The translations under genes were made by a program, and so were the position numbers. Below are positions 19,761 through 28,460 of a stretch of DNA of 64,000 nt, piece by piece. The notes beneath the pieces were generated by a model, which saw only the letters and a list, made by a program, of their open reading frames with translations, did no database searches and was not told the origin of the DNA. Location: NCBI GenBank assembly GCA_041725895.1, contig JBGRQA010000007.1, positions 1 through 64,000 on the forward strand, in the 5' to 3' direction. The stretch's first letter is position 1; each line of letters opens with the position of its first letter. Source of the DNA: JBGRQA01 sp041725895 (GTDB lineage Bacteria > Bacteroidota > Bacteroidia > Bacteroidales > Marinifilaceae).

Positions 19761-22700
19761 ATGCGCAAATTACTTCTTCTTTCCCTCATCATCTTTTGTT
19801 TCTTGCAAAGTTTTGGTCAATTTGAAGAGAAAATATATCCGGAAATTCCCAACTTAAGCAATAGCAAAAGCATAAGTGGAGACATAAACCATGATGGTGT
19901 TCAAGATCTGATAATCATGGGAGAAACTCCCGACAAGTACATTACATCGATATTTATAAACAAAGGGGATCACTTTTCTCCCCTATACATCCCCGGCTTG
20001 ATCCCACTCAGCAACGGCAATCTTTCTCTAACCGATTTCAACAATGACAATTACCTGGATCTTCTTGTCAGTGGTAGAGACAAGAGTGGAACCAAACATA
20101 CCATACTATTCCAAAACAACACAGGGAGTTCGTTTACTGCAATTAAAACTCCATTTGAAGATTTAGATTTCTCCAGTTCTACCTGGTTGGATTACGACCG
20201 GGATGGTTTTTTAGATTTACTGCTTTGTGGTTTAAATCAGGAAAATCAAATTGTAAGTAAATTGTACCACAACGAAAAAGAAGGTACATTTTCGGAGCAA
20301 TCTCATACCCTTTCAGGAATCTATTCTGGATGTGCACGTTCCTGCGATTACGACCGTGATGGCTGGGACGACATCCTACTCATTGGCAAAGGAGAAGGCT
20401 CGAAACGGATCGCTCACCTTTATCACAACCAGAAAGGCAAAGGATTTGAAAAAATCATCGAACTGAATGGTTTATCCGGAGGTGAAGCCAATTGGGGTGA
20501 CATTAACAATGATGGCTATCCCGACCTGGCAATTGCAGGATACGATGGGAAAGAGTACCAGTCAAAAATTTTCATCAACAATAAAGGAACACTTCAATTC
20601 GCTCAAAATTTAGAATTCCCCTTAGGCAATTGCGACCTAGAATGGCTGGATTACGATGGAGACGAAGATCTGGACCTTATGATGACAGGAGGAATCAATG
20701 GTACAGTCCCTAAAACCATACTCTATAGGAATGAAGCCAATGTCTTTACTAAAACAACACAAATTTTCCCGGATCTGTTCTCAGGAAGCATTATCGCAGC
20801 AGATTTTGATGGGAACGGGAAAACCGATCTATTCCTAAATGGTTCGCAAATCCCCGAAGGCCCCAAAACATACTTCTATTTTAACAAATTTGATTTCACC
20901 AAAGATTCTCCTACACCTCCCTCAACATTAACATCAGAAACCAATTATCCTAATGTGAAATTAAGTTGGTCTGCTGGAAACGATGTCCTTACTCCCCAGT
21001 CTGCTTTGCGCTACAGACTTAGAGTTGGCAGCTCCAGCAAGCATTCCGATTTCTTCCCTTTCCTCAGTAATCTAACAAACGGAAACTCCCTGATGAACGG
21101 ATGCAATGAAATCAACTGCACTGAAATTGAACTCCTTGACCTACCTGAAGGGAAATACTATTGGGCGATTCAAACTTTGGATGCAGCGGGAAACCTATCA
21201 GTGGAATCTCCGGAGCAAACCTTCTTCATTAATACTCCCTTTGACTTGGGAGAGGATCAACACTTCTGTTATGGAGAAAAAATAAAATTATCTGTCCCAA
21301 AAGGCAACTACTACACAGAGTGGTACAGCGAAAGCCTGGGATTGATTGCCGACCATACCAACAACCTCGAACTCACAATCGAAAAAGATGAGAAAATCCA
21401 GATAAAACTTATCAAAGAATACGGAGGCATGGTATCTGACGAAATAGAATTATTTTGTCATCCTTACCCCACCCCAAACCTCCCCAAAGAAATTCATTCT
21501 TGCCCGGGAGAAAAAATAAGCTTACAAACCAAAGAGGCAACAGCCAGCTACCAGTGGCAACGTTGGAATGGGGAAATAATTGGAAACAATCAAGAATATA
21601 ACTTTACCTGTCAGATTAAAGATACCATTATTTTAAAATTAAGTTCGTCTTACGGCTGTACTTCGTTTGACACCACCTTTGTATATCCCAAAGAAGTCCC
21701 CACCATCGACTTAAAGAACAACTACTATGCATGTCCAAACGATGAAATCTCAATCATCTTAAATAATTTTCCAAAAATCAAATGGCTGAATGAAAACAAT
21801 GAAATATTTGCAGAAAACGTCACCAGCATTAAAACAATAGCCAACTCCAATAAAGAACTAGCTGTAACCGTAACAAATAAAGAAGGATGCTCCGCCAAAA
21901 AGATATTTCATGTAAATCATTATCCTAAACCAAAAGCCTATGCTGGTAAAGACACTCTTCTCTGTGAAGGTTTATCAATAAAATTAGGAGAAGAAAATCT
22001 GGCAGAAAATGGAACACCTCCCTACAATTTCCAATGGAGCCCAGTGGAACACTTTAGTAATCCAGAGGAAATGCATCCTGAATTCTCTCCCCAAAAGGAC
22101 ACACAAATTATATTGAAGATTACCGATGACCACGGATGCACAGATAAGGATACAGTATGGGTAAAACTAAACCCTCTTCCAATAATTGACGCAGGAGAAG
22201 ACATTAGTATCTGCCCGGGAGAATCCGTGCTATTAGGCTCTGCAACAACATCATCAAACAGTCTAAAACCAAGCTATTACCAATGGAGCCCATCTGAAAG
22301 TTTAGATGATGCGACAATACAAAACCCAACAGCAAAACCAGCAACTACTACAGAATACACACTTAAACTTACAAACCATAATTGCCCCGTACAAACAGAT
22401 AAAATTCTTGTTACAGTAAATCCGACACCTCAATTAGAGATCATGAAAGACACTATCGTTGGAGCCAATCAGGAATTCCACCTAAGGGCAAAGGGTGCCA
22501 ACTCCTACAAATGGACCCCTACCGAACCTCTTGATGATTCGGAAATTGCGACCCCTTTGGCAAAACTTGCCGAAAACACCACTTTTTCAGTAGTGGGTTA
22601 TTCTATATTTGGATGTCGATCTAAAGAAAAGGAAATAAATATATTGGTTAATAATGAAATATACACACCAACACTATTCACCCCAAACGGAGACAAAAAA

Positions 22701-22937
22701 AATGATTTATTTCTAGTATACGGTACCGGAATCAAAGAGCTAAAACTTCGAATCTACAACAATTGGGGGCATGTAGTATTCAGTAGCAACAATGTAAAAG
22801 AAATCCAAAATACCGGATGGAATGGCACCTTCCGAGGAAAAGCCCAACCAGAAGGAAGCTATATCTGGGAATTGGAAGGAAAATATTCCGATGATCGCTA
22901 CTGGAAAAAATCCGGAACCATCTATTTAATGCGATAA
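19761..22937 (+). CDS. VCBS/FG-GAP repeat surface protein with T9SS type B sorting domain
   Basis: The 1058-aa protein has a signal peptide (residues 1-19, ending QSFGQ). Residues of about 35-375 hold seven VCBS/FG-GAP repeats with calcium-binding loops (DINHDGVQD, DFNNDNYLD, DYDRDGFLD, DYDRDGWDD, DINNDGYPD, DYDGDEDLD, DFDGNGKTD), expected to fold as a beta-propeller. A fibronectin III-like module follows (about 385-490, ending YYWAIQTLDAAGN), then several Ig/PKD-like modules with Cys pairs. The final 85 residues (TLFTPNGDKKND, LRIYNNWG, GWNGTFRG, GSYIWELEG) are the gliding-motility-associated C-terminal (CHU_C, type B) T9SS sorting domain. It should be secreted through T9SS and either kept at the surface or released. 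The type B signal differs from the type A signal of the adhesin at 108-8336. The substrate or partner is unknown. Confidence 0.9.
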   Translation: MRKLLLLSLIIFCFLQSFGQFEEKIYPEIPNLSNSKSISGDINHDGVQDLIIMGETPDKYITSIFINKGDHFSPLYIPGLIPLSNGNLSLTDFNNDNYLDLLVSGRDKSGTKHTILFQNNTGSSFTAIKTPFEDLDFSSSTWLDYDRDGFLDLLLCGLNQENQIVSKLYHNEKEGTFSEQSHTLSGIYSGCARSCDYDRDGWDDILLIGKGEGSKRIAHLYHNQKGKGFEKIIELNGLSGGEANWGDINNDGYPDLAIAGYDGKEYQSKIFINNKGTLQFAQNLEFPLGNCDLEWLDYDGDEDLDLMMTGGINGTVPKTILYRNEANVFTKTTQIFPDLFSGSIIAADFDGNGKTDLFLNGSQIPEGPKTYFYFNKFDFTKDSPTPPSTLTSETNYPNVKLSWSAGNDVLTPQSALRYRLRVGSSSKHSDFFPFLSNLTNGNSLMNGCNEINCTEIELLDLPEGKYYWAIQTLDAAGNLSVESPEQTFFINTPFDLGEDQHFCYGEKIKLSVPKGNYYTEWYSESLGLIADHTNNLELTIEKDEKIQIKLIKEYGGMVSDEIELFCHPYPTPNLPKEIHSCPGEKISLQTKEATASYQWQRWNGEIIGNNQEYNFTCQIKDTIILKLSSSYGCTSFDTTFVYPKEVPTIDLKNNYYACPNDEISIILNNFPKIKWLNENNEIFAENVTSIKTIANSNKELAVTVTNKEGCSAKKIFHVNHYPKPKAYAGKDTLLCEGLSIKLGEENLAENGTPPYNFQWSPVEHFSNPEEMHPEFSPQKDTQIILKITDDHGCTDKDTVWVKLNPLPIIDAGEDISICPGESVLLGSATTSSNSLKPSYYQWSPSESLDDATIQNPTAKPATTTEYTLKLTNHNCPVQTDKILVTVNPTPQLEIMKDTIVGANQEFHLRAKGANSYKWTPTEPLDDSEIATPLAKLAENTTFSVVGYSIFGCRSKEKEINILVNNEIYTPTLFTPNGDKKNDLFLVYGTGIKELKLRIYNNWGHVVFSSNNVKEIQNTGWNGTFRGKAQPEGSYIWELEGKYSDDRYWKKSGTIYLMR

Positions 22938-22957
22938 ACTTTCCGGAAAAGTAATTC

Positions 22958-22998
22958 AAAGCCATGATCAAACATTACCACCTTGAGATCATGGCTTT
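22958..22998 (+). terminator. Intrinsic-type terminator after the VCBS gene
   Basis: A perfect 12-bp inverted repeat (AAAGCCATGATC at 22958-22969, GATCATGGCTTT at 22987-22998) with a 17-nt loop is followed by a T-rich stretch. It starts 20 bp after the stop codon of the preceding gene. Confidence 0.7.
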
Positions 22999-23030
22999 AT
23001 TTATTCCCTCTAACCAACAACACTAAACCA

Positions 23031-23187
23031 CTATGGATTGTAAATCCATAGGTTTTAGTTTCGAATGAAATTCGATTTGGCTACATCAATTGCCTAAACT
23101 AATTGGTTCCGTTTTTCATCATCAAAGAATAGAATTTTATAGAAACTAAAGTATCTGCAATGAAATTGCAGGGTTTTAACCTAAAAC
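23031..23187. repeat. Cluster of four perfect short hairpins with 3-nt loops
   Basis: Within the 377-bp gap between the VCBS gene and the GNAT gene lie four perfect inverted repeats. They are CTATGGATT/AATCCATAG around GTA (23031-23051), TCGAAT/ATTCGA around GAA (23061-23075), CTGCAAT/ATTGCAG around GAA (23155-23171) and GTTTTA/TAAAAC around ACC (23173-23187). All have 3-nt loops. The arrangement resembles REP-like intergenic palindromes; no coding sequence is visible here. Confidence 0.65.
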
Positions 23188-23292
23188 TGGAAAATAAAAT
23201 TCAACTTAAATAATAAAATCCCCACTACACTTTGGGATCCCTGCTTTTCACAATTGGGATATTGATTTTACAAAAACGATGCATCATATTGC

Positions 23293-23300
23293 TACATTTG
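23293..23300 (+). promoter_or_regulatory. Predicted -7 promoter box (TACATTTG)
   Basis: TACATTTG is a perfect TAnnTTTG match 14 nt before the ATG of the GNAT gene. No clear TTTG -33 element stands at the usual spacing, so the leader would be very short if this is used. Confidence 0.4.
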
Positions 23301-23314
23301 CATAAAAAACAACT

Positions 23315-23941
23315 ATGGACTTCAAAACCATTGTACAACCGGAGGATCGGGATTTCTTTGAAGCTCTTCCGCTTTACCAGGAAGCTTTCCCTCCCGAAGA
23401 GCAACAAAGCATCGAAACGCTGAAAGAAAGGATTCGCTCCCCCCAGGGGAGATTCATTATCGCAAAAGAGAAAGGGAAAGTTCTTGCCCTGGCTGTGCTG
23501 TGGGATTTATCAGATTGTTCCTATACCCTACTGGAATATTTCGCAGTGCATCAAAACTGCCGGGGAAATGGAACGGGCTCCCGCTTTTTAGAACACCTGA
23601 TTCAATTGTCTCTAGAGAATAAGCGATCCCTTGTAGCGGAGGTAGAAGATCCCCAAATTGGGACCAATAAAACGCAACGTCAGAAACGTATAAACTTCTA
23701 TACAAAAAAAGGATTCCAACCAATTCCTAATCTTGAAAGTTACGTCCCTTCTCAAAACGGAAAAGAGCCTACGAAAATCCTGTTACTGGTTCATTCAAAA
23801 ACCAATAACAGATCCTATCCTACCGAGGAAATCAAACAACTGGTACGTGCAATTTTTCGCGAGATATATAATTTGTCGGAAGACCAAAAATTGGTTCAAA
23901 AGGTAATCTCAACAATTACCAATTCCAAACAAAATGGATAA
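23315..23941 (+). CDS. GNAT family N-acetyltransferase
   Basis: The 208-aa protein has the GNAT core in residues 1 to about 160. The acetyl-CoA pyrophosphate loop reads NCRGNGTGSRFLEHLI (R-x-x-G-x-G type), preceded by a beta-strand with EYFAVH and followed by LVAEVEDP and a FYTKKGFQPIPN strand-helix typical of motif B. It should transfer an acetyl or other acyl group from CoA to an amine in the cytoplasm. The substrate cannot be read from sequence. The last 45 residues (TEEIKQLVRAIFREIYNL) are an extra helical tail. It stands alone on the plus strand, 69 bp before the mechanosensitive channel gene. Confidence 0.85.
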   Translation: MDFKTIVQPEDRDFFEALPLYQEAFPPEEQQSIETLKERIRSPQGRFIIAKEKGKVLALAVLWDLSDCSYTLLEYFAVHQNCRGNGTGSRFLEHLIQLSLENKRSLVAEVEDPQIGTNKTQRQKRINFYTKKGFQPIPNLESYVPSQNGKEPTKILLLVHSKTNNRSYPTEEIKQLVRAIFREIYNLSEDQKLVQKVISTITNSKQNG

Positions 23942-24010
23942 ACCGATACCATAGAACTATTACATCTAAAAAAATCCTATTTTTAAGGCACTAACACACA
24001 CCATTACTAT

Positions 24011-24844
24011 ATGAACACCCTAAAAGACTTTCTTAACTATCCCCTGATTTCTCTCAAAGACCACAACATAAGCATTTACCACATTCTTATAATTCTAGTG
24101 GTACTAATTGCTACAAGTCTTCTATTAAAGGTAATCCATCGTATTTTCAAACGATTAGTCACCGACGAAAAGATGGATCAGGGCAGTAGTCACTCCATCT
24201 ACCTTATCGTAAAGTATGTCATCTGGGTGTCTGTAATCGCCTTCTGCCTGGAAACCATAGGAGTAAAACTCACCCTATTGGTTGCCTCATCGGCCGCCTT
24301 ACTGGTAGGATTTGGTCTGGGGATACAGCAAATCTTCCACGACATTGCCTCCGGTGTCATTCTGCTCTTTGAACGAAATCTAAAGGTTAACGACATCATT
24401 GAAATCGAAAATGACATCATTGGGAAGGTAGAGGAAATTGGTTTGCGCACCTCCAAGATATTAACCCGGGATAACATTGTCATGATCATCCCCAATTCCA
24501 AACTTATTAGTGACAATGTTATCAACTGGAGTCATAATGAACCCCTCACCCGTTTTCGGGTAGAAATTGGAGTAGCCTACGGATCGGATGTGGAAAAGGT
24601 AGAAAAAGTACTCATGAATTGCGCCAATAGTCATCCCCATATCTCCAACAAAAGAAAGGCCTTTGTACAGTTCCGGAATTTTGGGGAATCTTCTCTCGAT
24701 TTTCATCTCTACTTTTGGACCCGGGAAAACTTCCGCGTAGAATTCATCAAAAGTGATCTTCGATTCGCCATCGATAAGGCATTCAAACAGGAAGGAATAG
24801 AGATACCGTTTCCGCAACGGGATATACATATTAAGAATAGTTGA
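24011..24844 (+). CDS. Small-conductance mechanosensitive channel (MscS family)
   Basis: The 277-aa inner-membrane protein has three predicted membrane segments at about residues 20-45, 65-85 and 88-115. The third carries the Ala/Gly-rich pore helix typical of MscS (LLVASSAALLVGFGLGIQQ, FHDIASGVILLFER). The cytoplasmic beta domain follows, with VNDIIEI, GKVEEIGLRTSKI and the conserved PNSKLISDNVINWS. The C-terminal alpha/beta domain ends with IEIPFPQRDIHI. The length is that of minimal MscS. It releases solutes during hypo-osmotic shock in known members. The gene is monocistronic and is followed by a strong bidirectional terminator shared with the convergent hydrolase gene. Confidence 0.95.
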   Translation: MNTLKDFLNYPLISLKDHNISIYHILIILVVLIATSLLLKVIHRIFKRLVTDEKMDQGSSHSIYLIVKYVIWVSVIAFCLETIGVKLTLLVASSAALLVGFGLGIQQIFHDIASGVILLFERNLKVNDIIEIENDIIGKVEEIGLRTSKILTRDNIVMIIPNSKLISDNVINWSHNEPLTRFRVEIGVAYGSDVEKVEKVLMNCANSHPHISNKRKAFVQFRNFGESSLDFHLYFWTRENFRVEFIKSDLRFAIDKAFKQEGIEIPFPQRDIHIKNS

Positions 24845-24874
24845 TAGCCATTGGTATTTTGCAAAATCATAAAA

Positions 24875-24906
24875 AAAGGGATGATCTCAATTGAAATCAT
24901 CCCTTT
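24875..24906. terminator. Bidirectional intrinsic terminator
   Basis: AAAGGGATGAT (24875-24885) and ATCATCCCTTT (24896-24906) form a perfect 11-bp stem, with A-rich sequence on the left and T-rich on the right. It lies between the convergent mscS-type gene and the glycoside hydrolase-like gene and can serve both. Confidence 0.8.
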
Positions 24907-24930
24907 CTATTTATTCGACTATTGATAACT

Positions 24931-26001
24931 CTACTTTTTAAAAGCTGCTTTCAACTCCTTCCACTGCTCCTCAGAAATAGATTGGTAATCGAACATTGCA
25001 ATCCCTTTGGCTCCATTGTTAAGAGCAACATTAATTGCTTCCGTTAATTTGCCATCCTTCAGGGCAGGTGCAAACAAACCACAGAAAACTCCTTTGTCCG
25101 CAGGAAGTGAGGCTACATCCTCCTGAATTACATTCTCAATCCACTTCATGTCGCCGTAGTAGAAGTTCTGATATACCATTGGAAACACATAATCCAATGG
25201 CCATTTGTCCCAATCCTGACGAACCAGTTTTCGAGCAATAGATGGTGATGGAAAAACTGCGGCAGTAATGGGCTTGTTGTATTTGTGCGCCACCTTTTGC
25301 ATCTCAGCAACTGCCTCACTCACCTGATTGTAACGAAACTGCTTCCATTGCTGGTCGTTCTCCGGATCCTCAATATCCATTGGATCTATTCCATACTTCT
25401 CCTTGTACAATTTTCTGGTGTAGGGATGATAGCCATAATCATATTCAGGAAACTCATGATCCTGTACGATCTGGTAATCGGGCTGAATGGCTTCCGGAAG
25501 AATAACATCCACATAGCGAATGTAATCCAGGTGAATCCCTTTCAAACCTTTGATTTTGGAAAGTCTCTTCACCTTTTCCTTCAAATACTCGCGAACTTCA
25601 GGTAAAGAAGGACACATAAATTTGTAGTAATCTACGTAAGCTTTCTGCTCGGCCAGAGATTTTCCTTCCCGGTTAACACTCAACCATTCGGGGTGCTTCT
25701 CAACCACTTCCGGATCGTTGCAATTCATGGCCCACATCCAGGCATGAACATCCAATTGATGCTTTCCTGCAATAGGAATCACCTGTTTCAGTTGCTTTTC
25801 ATTCCCCAAAAACAACACAGCCTGAATACCTGCATCCGCCACCCTGGTAAATACCTTATCCCAGTCGGCATCCGTATTCTTGTCGTTGGAATGCATCCAG
25901 ATCCAATACTTTGGGGTTTCCTTACTCTCCTGTTGCATCACCTGCTTACATCCCCCAAGTGCAAGCAATCCAACTAAAACAATTGCAAATAAATTCTTCA
26001 T
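24931..26001 (-). CDS. Glycoside hydrolase-like (GHL10/DUF187-type) lipoprotein
   Basis: The 356-aa product starts with a lipoprotein signal (LLALGGC, lipobox Cys at about residue 18). The rest is a TIM-barrel-like protein resembling family 10-like glycosyl hydrolases (GHL10). Its marks are WIWMHSND at the first strand, IQAVLFLG, DVHAWMWAM, GIHLDYIRYVD (the conserved HLDYIRY motif of this group), YVFPMVYQNFYYG and GIAMFDYQS. Such proteins act on glycans or cell-wall sugars in the envelope; the exact substrate is unknown. The gene starts 8 bp after the stop of the CBM9-like gene and is probably cotranscribed with it, so both would act on the same extracellular carbohydrate. Confidence 0.8.
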   Translation of the reverse strand: MKNLFAIVLVGLLALGGCKQVMQQESKETPKYWIWMHSNDKNTDADWDKVFTRVADAGIQAVLFLGNEKQLKQVIPIAGKHQLDVHAWMWAMNCNDPEVVEKHPEWLSVNREGKSLAEQKAYVDYYKFMCPSLPEVREYLKEKVKRLSKIKGLKGIHLDYIRYVDVILPEAIQPDYQIVQDHEFPEYDYGYHPYTRKLYKEKYGIDPMDIEDPENDQQWKQFRYNQVSEAVAEMQKVAHKYNKPITAAVFPSPSIARKLVRQDWDKWPLDYVFPMVYQNFYYGDMKWIENVIQEDVASLPADKGVFCGLFAPALKDGKLTEAINVALNNGAKGIAMFDYQSISEEQWKELKAAFKK

Positions 26002-26009
26002 TTCTATTC

Positions 26010-27059
26010 TTATTTTTCACTCCAAATTTTACTTTCCTGATCAATATACCATACTTTTCCACTCGCTCCTTTGCCGTAGGCCAAAAACTGCTTTTTTGTA
26101 ATCTCAATAGATATTTTCTTACGCCATTGGGCTGGAATATTCTTTAACTGCAAGGTATATTTTCCTTTCCTTTCAAAGTAACTTTTCTGTTGCTTGTACA
26201 CTTCAATCAAAACTTTCTTTAGAGGATAGTCCGTGTCAACAACAAATTTTTCCTGTCCCTCTCCTGCCAGCAAATCAGAAAACTGAACATAGCCCCAGGT
26301 TTCGGGTTGGTGCATAGCAATTACCCCCTGAGGCGACCATACCCAGTTGTATTCCGGATAATGCTTTCCGGTTTGCGGATTGATGGGTTTCACATACTGA
26401 TCATCCTTCACCTCCATATCCCAATTCACGCGAGAAAAGTTGACTCTCCATTGCTCCCCGCCATTGGGTTTACGCTGCCCCGGAGCGCATTCCTTTAAAA
26501 TTGACCAGGGAAACGCAATCTCCACCGTCCACTTCTTGTCTACATCGTTAGGATTATTTACCGTACCAAATATCTCCACCCCGGATTGAAGTCCGGAAAT
26601 ATGCCAGCCATTTACAGCAGGGGCTCCATCCCGGTAGGGCTTGATGATCATCAGATCCCATACTGTATTCAATGCATTCATTTCGAACTCGTAATACTGG
26701 TGATTGTCTCCCTGGGGGTCGATAAAGACCTCAAAATCGTTATCATGGAAAATTACAGCATCCCGCTGCGTCAATTTACCCCAGATGTGGGGTTCTTCCA
26801 ACTCTGCTGCAACGTAAAAATAATCATCGTCCCACAACATTTTGGCCCGGGTTTTAAATTTGGGCAAAGGCCGCTTATCACCTTCAATATCCACAAAGGT
26901 TTCGGTCCAGGGTGCTTTATCCCACTCCTCCGAACTCATTTTCCCATCCACCTTAACGGTAACCGGAGCTCTGTAGCAAAGGTAATTCCGGGGCATTTCC
27001 TGCGCTTTCCCTGCAAATGCCAGCAGAGAAAGTAAGCCAAAAAACATTCCTCTCTTCAT
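26010..27059 (-). CDS. Secreted carbohydrate-binding family 9-like protein
   Basis: The 349-aa product has a signal peptide (MKRGMFFGLLSLLAFAGKAQ). Residues of about 30-245 match the CBM9-like/DOMON-type fold used in envelope sugar-binding proteins: VKVDGKMSSEEWDKAPW, ARMLWDDDYFYVAAELEEPHIW (present as KMLWDDDYFYVAAE), FHDNDFEVFIDP, YYEFEMNALNTVWDL, WTVEIAFPW, and WRVNFSRVNW. The C-terminal 90 residues have no recognised domain. It is the first gene of a two-gene unit with a glycoside hydrolase-like lipoprotein. The upstream region holds two perfect palindromes that could be operators. Binding of a specific glycan is inferred from family and context. Confidence 0.8.
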   Translation of the reverse strand: MKRGMFFGLLSLLAFAGKAQEMPRNYLCYRAPVTVKVDGKMSSEEWDKAPWTETFVDIEGDKRPLPKFKTRAKMLWDDDYFYVAAELEEPHIWGKLTQRDAVIFHDNDFEVFIDPQGDNHQYYEFEMNALNTVWDLMIIKPYRDGAPAVNGWHISGLQSGVEIFGTVNNPNDVDKKWTVEIAFPWSILKECAPGQRKPNGGEQWRVNFSRVNWDMEVKDDQYVKPINPQTGKHYPEYNWVWSPQGVIAMHQPETWGYVQFSDLLAGEGQEKFVVDTDYPLKKVLIEVYKQQKSYFERKGKYTLQLKNIPAQWRKKISIEITKKQFLAYGKGASGKVWYIDQESKIWSEK

Positions 27060-27087
27060 AGTTTTGTTATAAGGTTGTTAAGATTAA

Positions 27088-27317
27088 TTAACCGGTTAAA
27101 TTTAATTGGTTTTTATCTCACAGAAAAGAAAACTTTCATATTTTTTTTAAGAACTCACTGTTTCTTTGATATTCTTTTACTTACAAACACATAGATATTA
27201 TCTCAATAATTTAAGGGATGAACTCAAGGGCAAATTCAATTAGAATCCGAAATCCCAGGCCACCATTTATTCCTATATAAATTAGTATTTTTCTCAACCT
27301 GGACTTAACTAGTTAAG
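27088..27317. promoter_or_regulatory. Two palindromic operator-like sites in a divergent intergenic region
   Basis: TTAACCGGTTAA (27088-27099) is a 12-bp perfect palindrome with a central CG, as in many LacI-type operators. CTTAACTAGTTAAG (27304-27317) is a 14-bp perfect palindrome sharing the TTAAC/GTTAA half-sites. The first is 29 bp upstream of the CBM9-like gene (minus strand); the second is 87 bp upstream of the nitroreductase gene (plus strand). The remaining part of this 344-bp gap shows no gene. Confidence 0.45.
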
Positions 27318-27403
27318 GTCATCCGTCCAATTTTTTTTCTTCATCTTCCTAATAATATTCTAAATTTACCATTTTGAATAAAACTTATTATTACACGAAC
27401 GAT

Positions 27404-27937
27404 ATGTTGAAATTATTACAGAACAGACGAAGCACCCGTAAATTCGCTGAGCAGTCTGTGGAAGCAGAAAAAACAGAGAGAATTGTAAAAGCAGGACTGT
27501 GGGCCCCCTCCTCCAAAAGCAAATATCCCTGGGAGTTTGTTGTAGTTGATAACAAGGAACTTCTTCTACAACTTACCGATTGCAAACCCCATGGTGCAAG
27601 TTTCCTTAAATATGCACCAATGGCCATCGTAATTCTCGGGGATGAAAATGCCAGCGATGTGTGGGTGGAGGACACCTCTATTGCAGCTACTCTGATGCAA
27701 ATACAAGCAGAGGAAGAGGGACTGGGTTCATGCTGGATTCAAGTTCGGGAACGACAAAAAGACGAAAACACCTCGGCCGAAGACTATGTGAAAGAGGTTC
27801 TGAATGTTCCCGCACATTTAAGAGTTTTGGCAATACTTGCCGTTGGCTACAAAAAGGAACAAAAACCAGGTCGAGAAGAAGATCACCTAAAATTCAACAA
27901 AGTTCATCGCAATAACTATCAAACACCTTTGAAATAG
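27404..27937 (+). CDS. Nitroreductase family protein
   Basis: Start chosen at ATG 27404 (177 aa), because MLKLLQNRRSTRKF is the typical start of the family; an in-frame TTG at 27374 would add ten residues without family similarity. The FMN-binding RRSTRKF motif is at residues 8-14, followed by APSSKSKYPWEFVVVDN and VEDTSIAATLMQIQAEEEGLGSCWI, all standard for the short nitroreductase group, and a closing LAVGYKKEQKPGR. It should be a cytoplasmic FMN-dependent oxidoreductase using NAD(P)H; the natural electron acceptor is not known. It is a single gene, divergent from the CBM9-like gene. Confidence 0.9.
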   Translation: MLKLLQNRRSTRKFAEQSVEAEKTERIVKAGLWAPSSKSKYPWEFVVVDNKELLLQLTDCKPHGASFLKYAPMAIVILGDENASDVWVEDTSIAATLMQIQAEEEGLGSCWIQVRERQKDENTSAEDYVKEVLNVPAHLRVLAILAVGYKKEQKPGREEDHLKFNKVHRNNYQTPLK

Positions 27938-28085
27938 GAAATTCGATACAGTCCTGATTAAACTCTTGAAATATTCTACAACACTGGTACCTGAACCAAC
28001 AGCACAACCAGAGGATATATATTCACAACTTATCGAAAAGGACTGAAGCCCTCATCCTAAATCCCAACTACAATATATTATTAAT

Positions 28086-28115
28086 AGAGAAAGGCGCTCT
28101 TAAGCGCCTTTCTCT
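28086..28115 (-). terminator. Perfect 13-bp hairpin overlapping the end of the bTHX gene
   Basis: AGAGAAAGGCGCT (28086-28098) and AGCGCCTTTCTCT (28103-28115) pair perfectly around a CTTA loop. The right arm includes two bases of the bTHX stop codon, so the hairpin forms immediately at the end of translation. No strong T tract follows on the minus strand, so termination rather than mRNA stabilisation is not certain. Confidence 0.55.
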
Positions 28116-28236
28116 ATTCCTTCTCCTCCACCTTTACTTGCACTTTTTTCCCCTTCTTCTTTTTCCGGGGGCGCCTGGCCCCATAAGTCCCTTTGGAAAT
28201 TTTTCCTCTTCGGGTTTTCATATCTCCTTTTCCCAT
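28114..28236 (-). CDS. thx: 30S ribosomal protein bTHX
   Basis: This 40-aa ORF was found by reading the minus strand. It begins MGKGDMKTRRGKISKGTYG, continues ARRPRKKKKGKK and ends VQVKVEEKE. The start, the Thr-Arg-Arg-Gly-Lys and Gly-Thr-Tyr-Gly motifs, the extremely basic middle and the length match the small ribosomal subunit protein THX known from Thermus and widespread in Bacteroidota. It packs into the head of the 30S subunit. A longer 60-aa frame covers the same DNA in another phase and is a shadow. The gene stands alone between the nitroreductase and YdcZ-type genes, with a perfect hairpin at its 3' end. Confidence 0.93.
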   Translation of the reverse strand: MGKGDMKTRRGKISKGTYGARRPRKKKKGKKVQVKVEEKE

Positions 28237-28460
28237 AAAACAAACATTTAAATGAATTTCTTTGAACAATTAAGCATAACAACCAATCTCAAGATTTTTG
28301 ATAATCAATCAATTCTCCCCTTAATTTACAAAATTCAATCGTGTTGAAAAATAAATCTCCATTTCAAATGGTAAGAAAAGTCTGAAGAATCGAATTAGAA
28401 GAAATTCCTATCCATCTGAAAAAAAGATTATTTTTACGGCTCCATTAAAAATACAGACCC

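Noticed and set aside
28100..28282. A 60-aa minus-strand frame over the bTHX gene
   Set aside because: Its translation is low-complexity and unlike any family, while another phase of the same DNA gives a clear bTHX protein.
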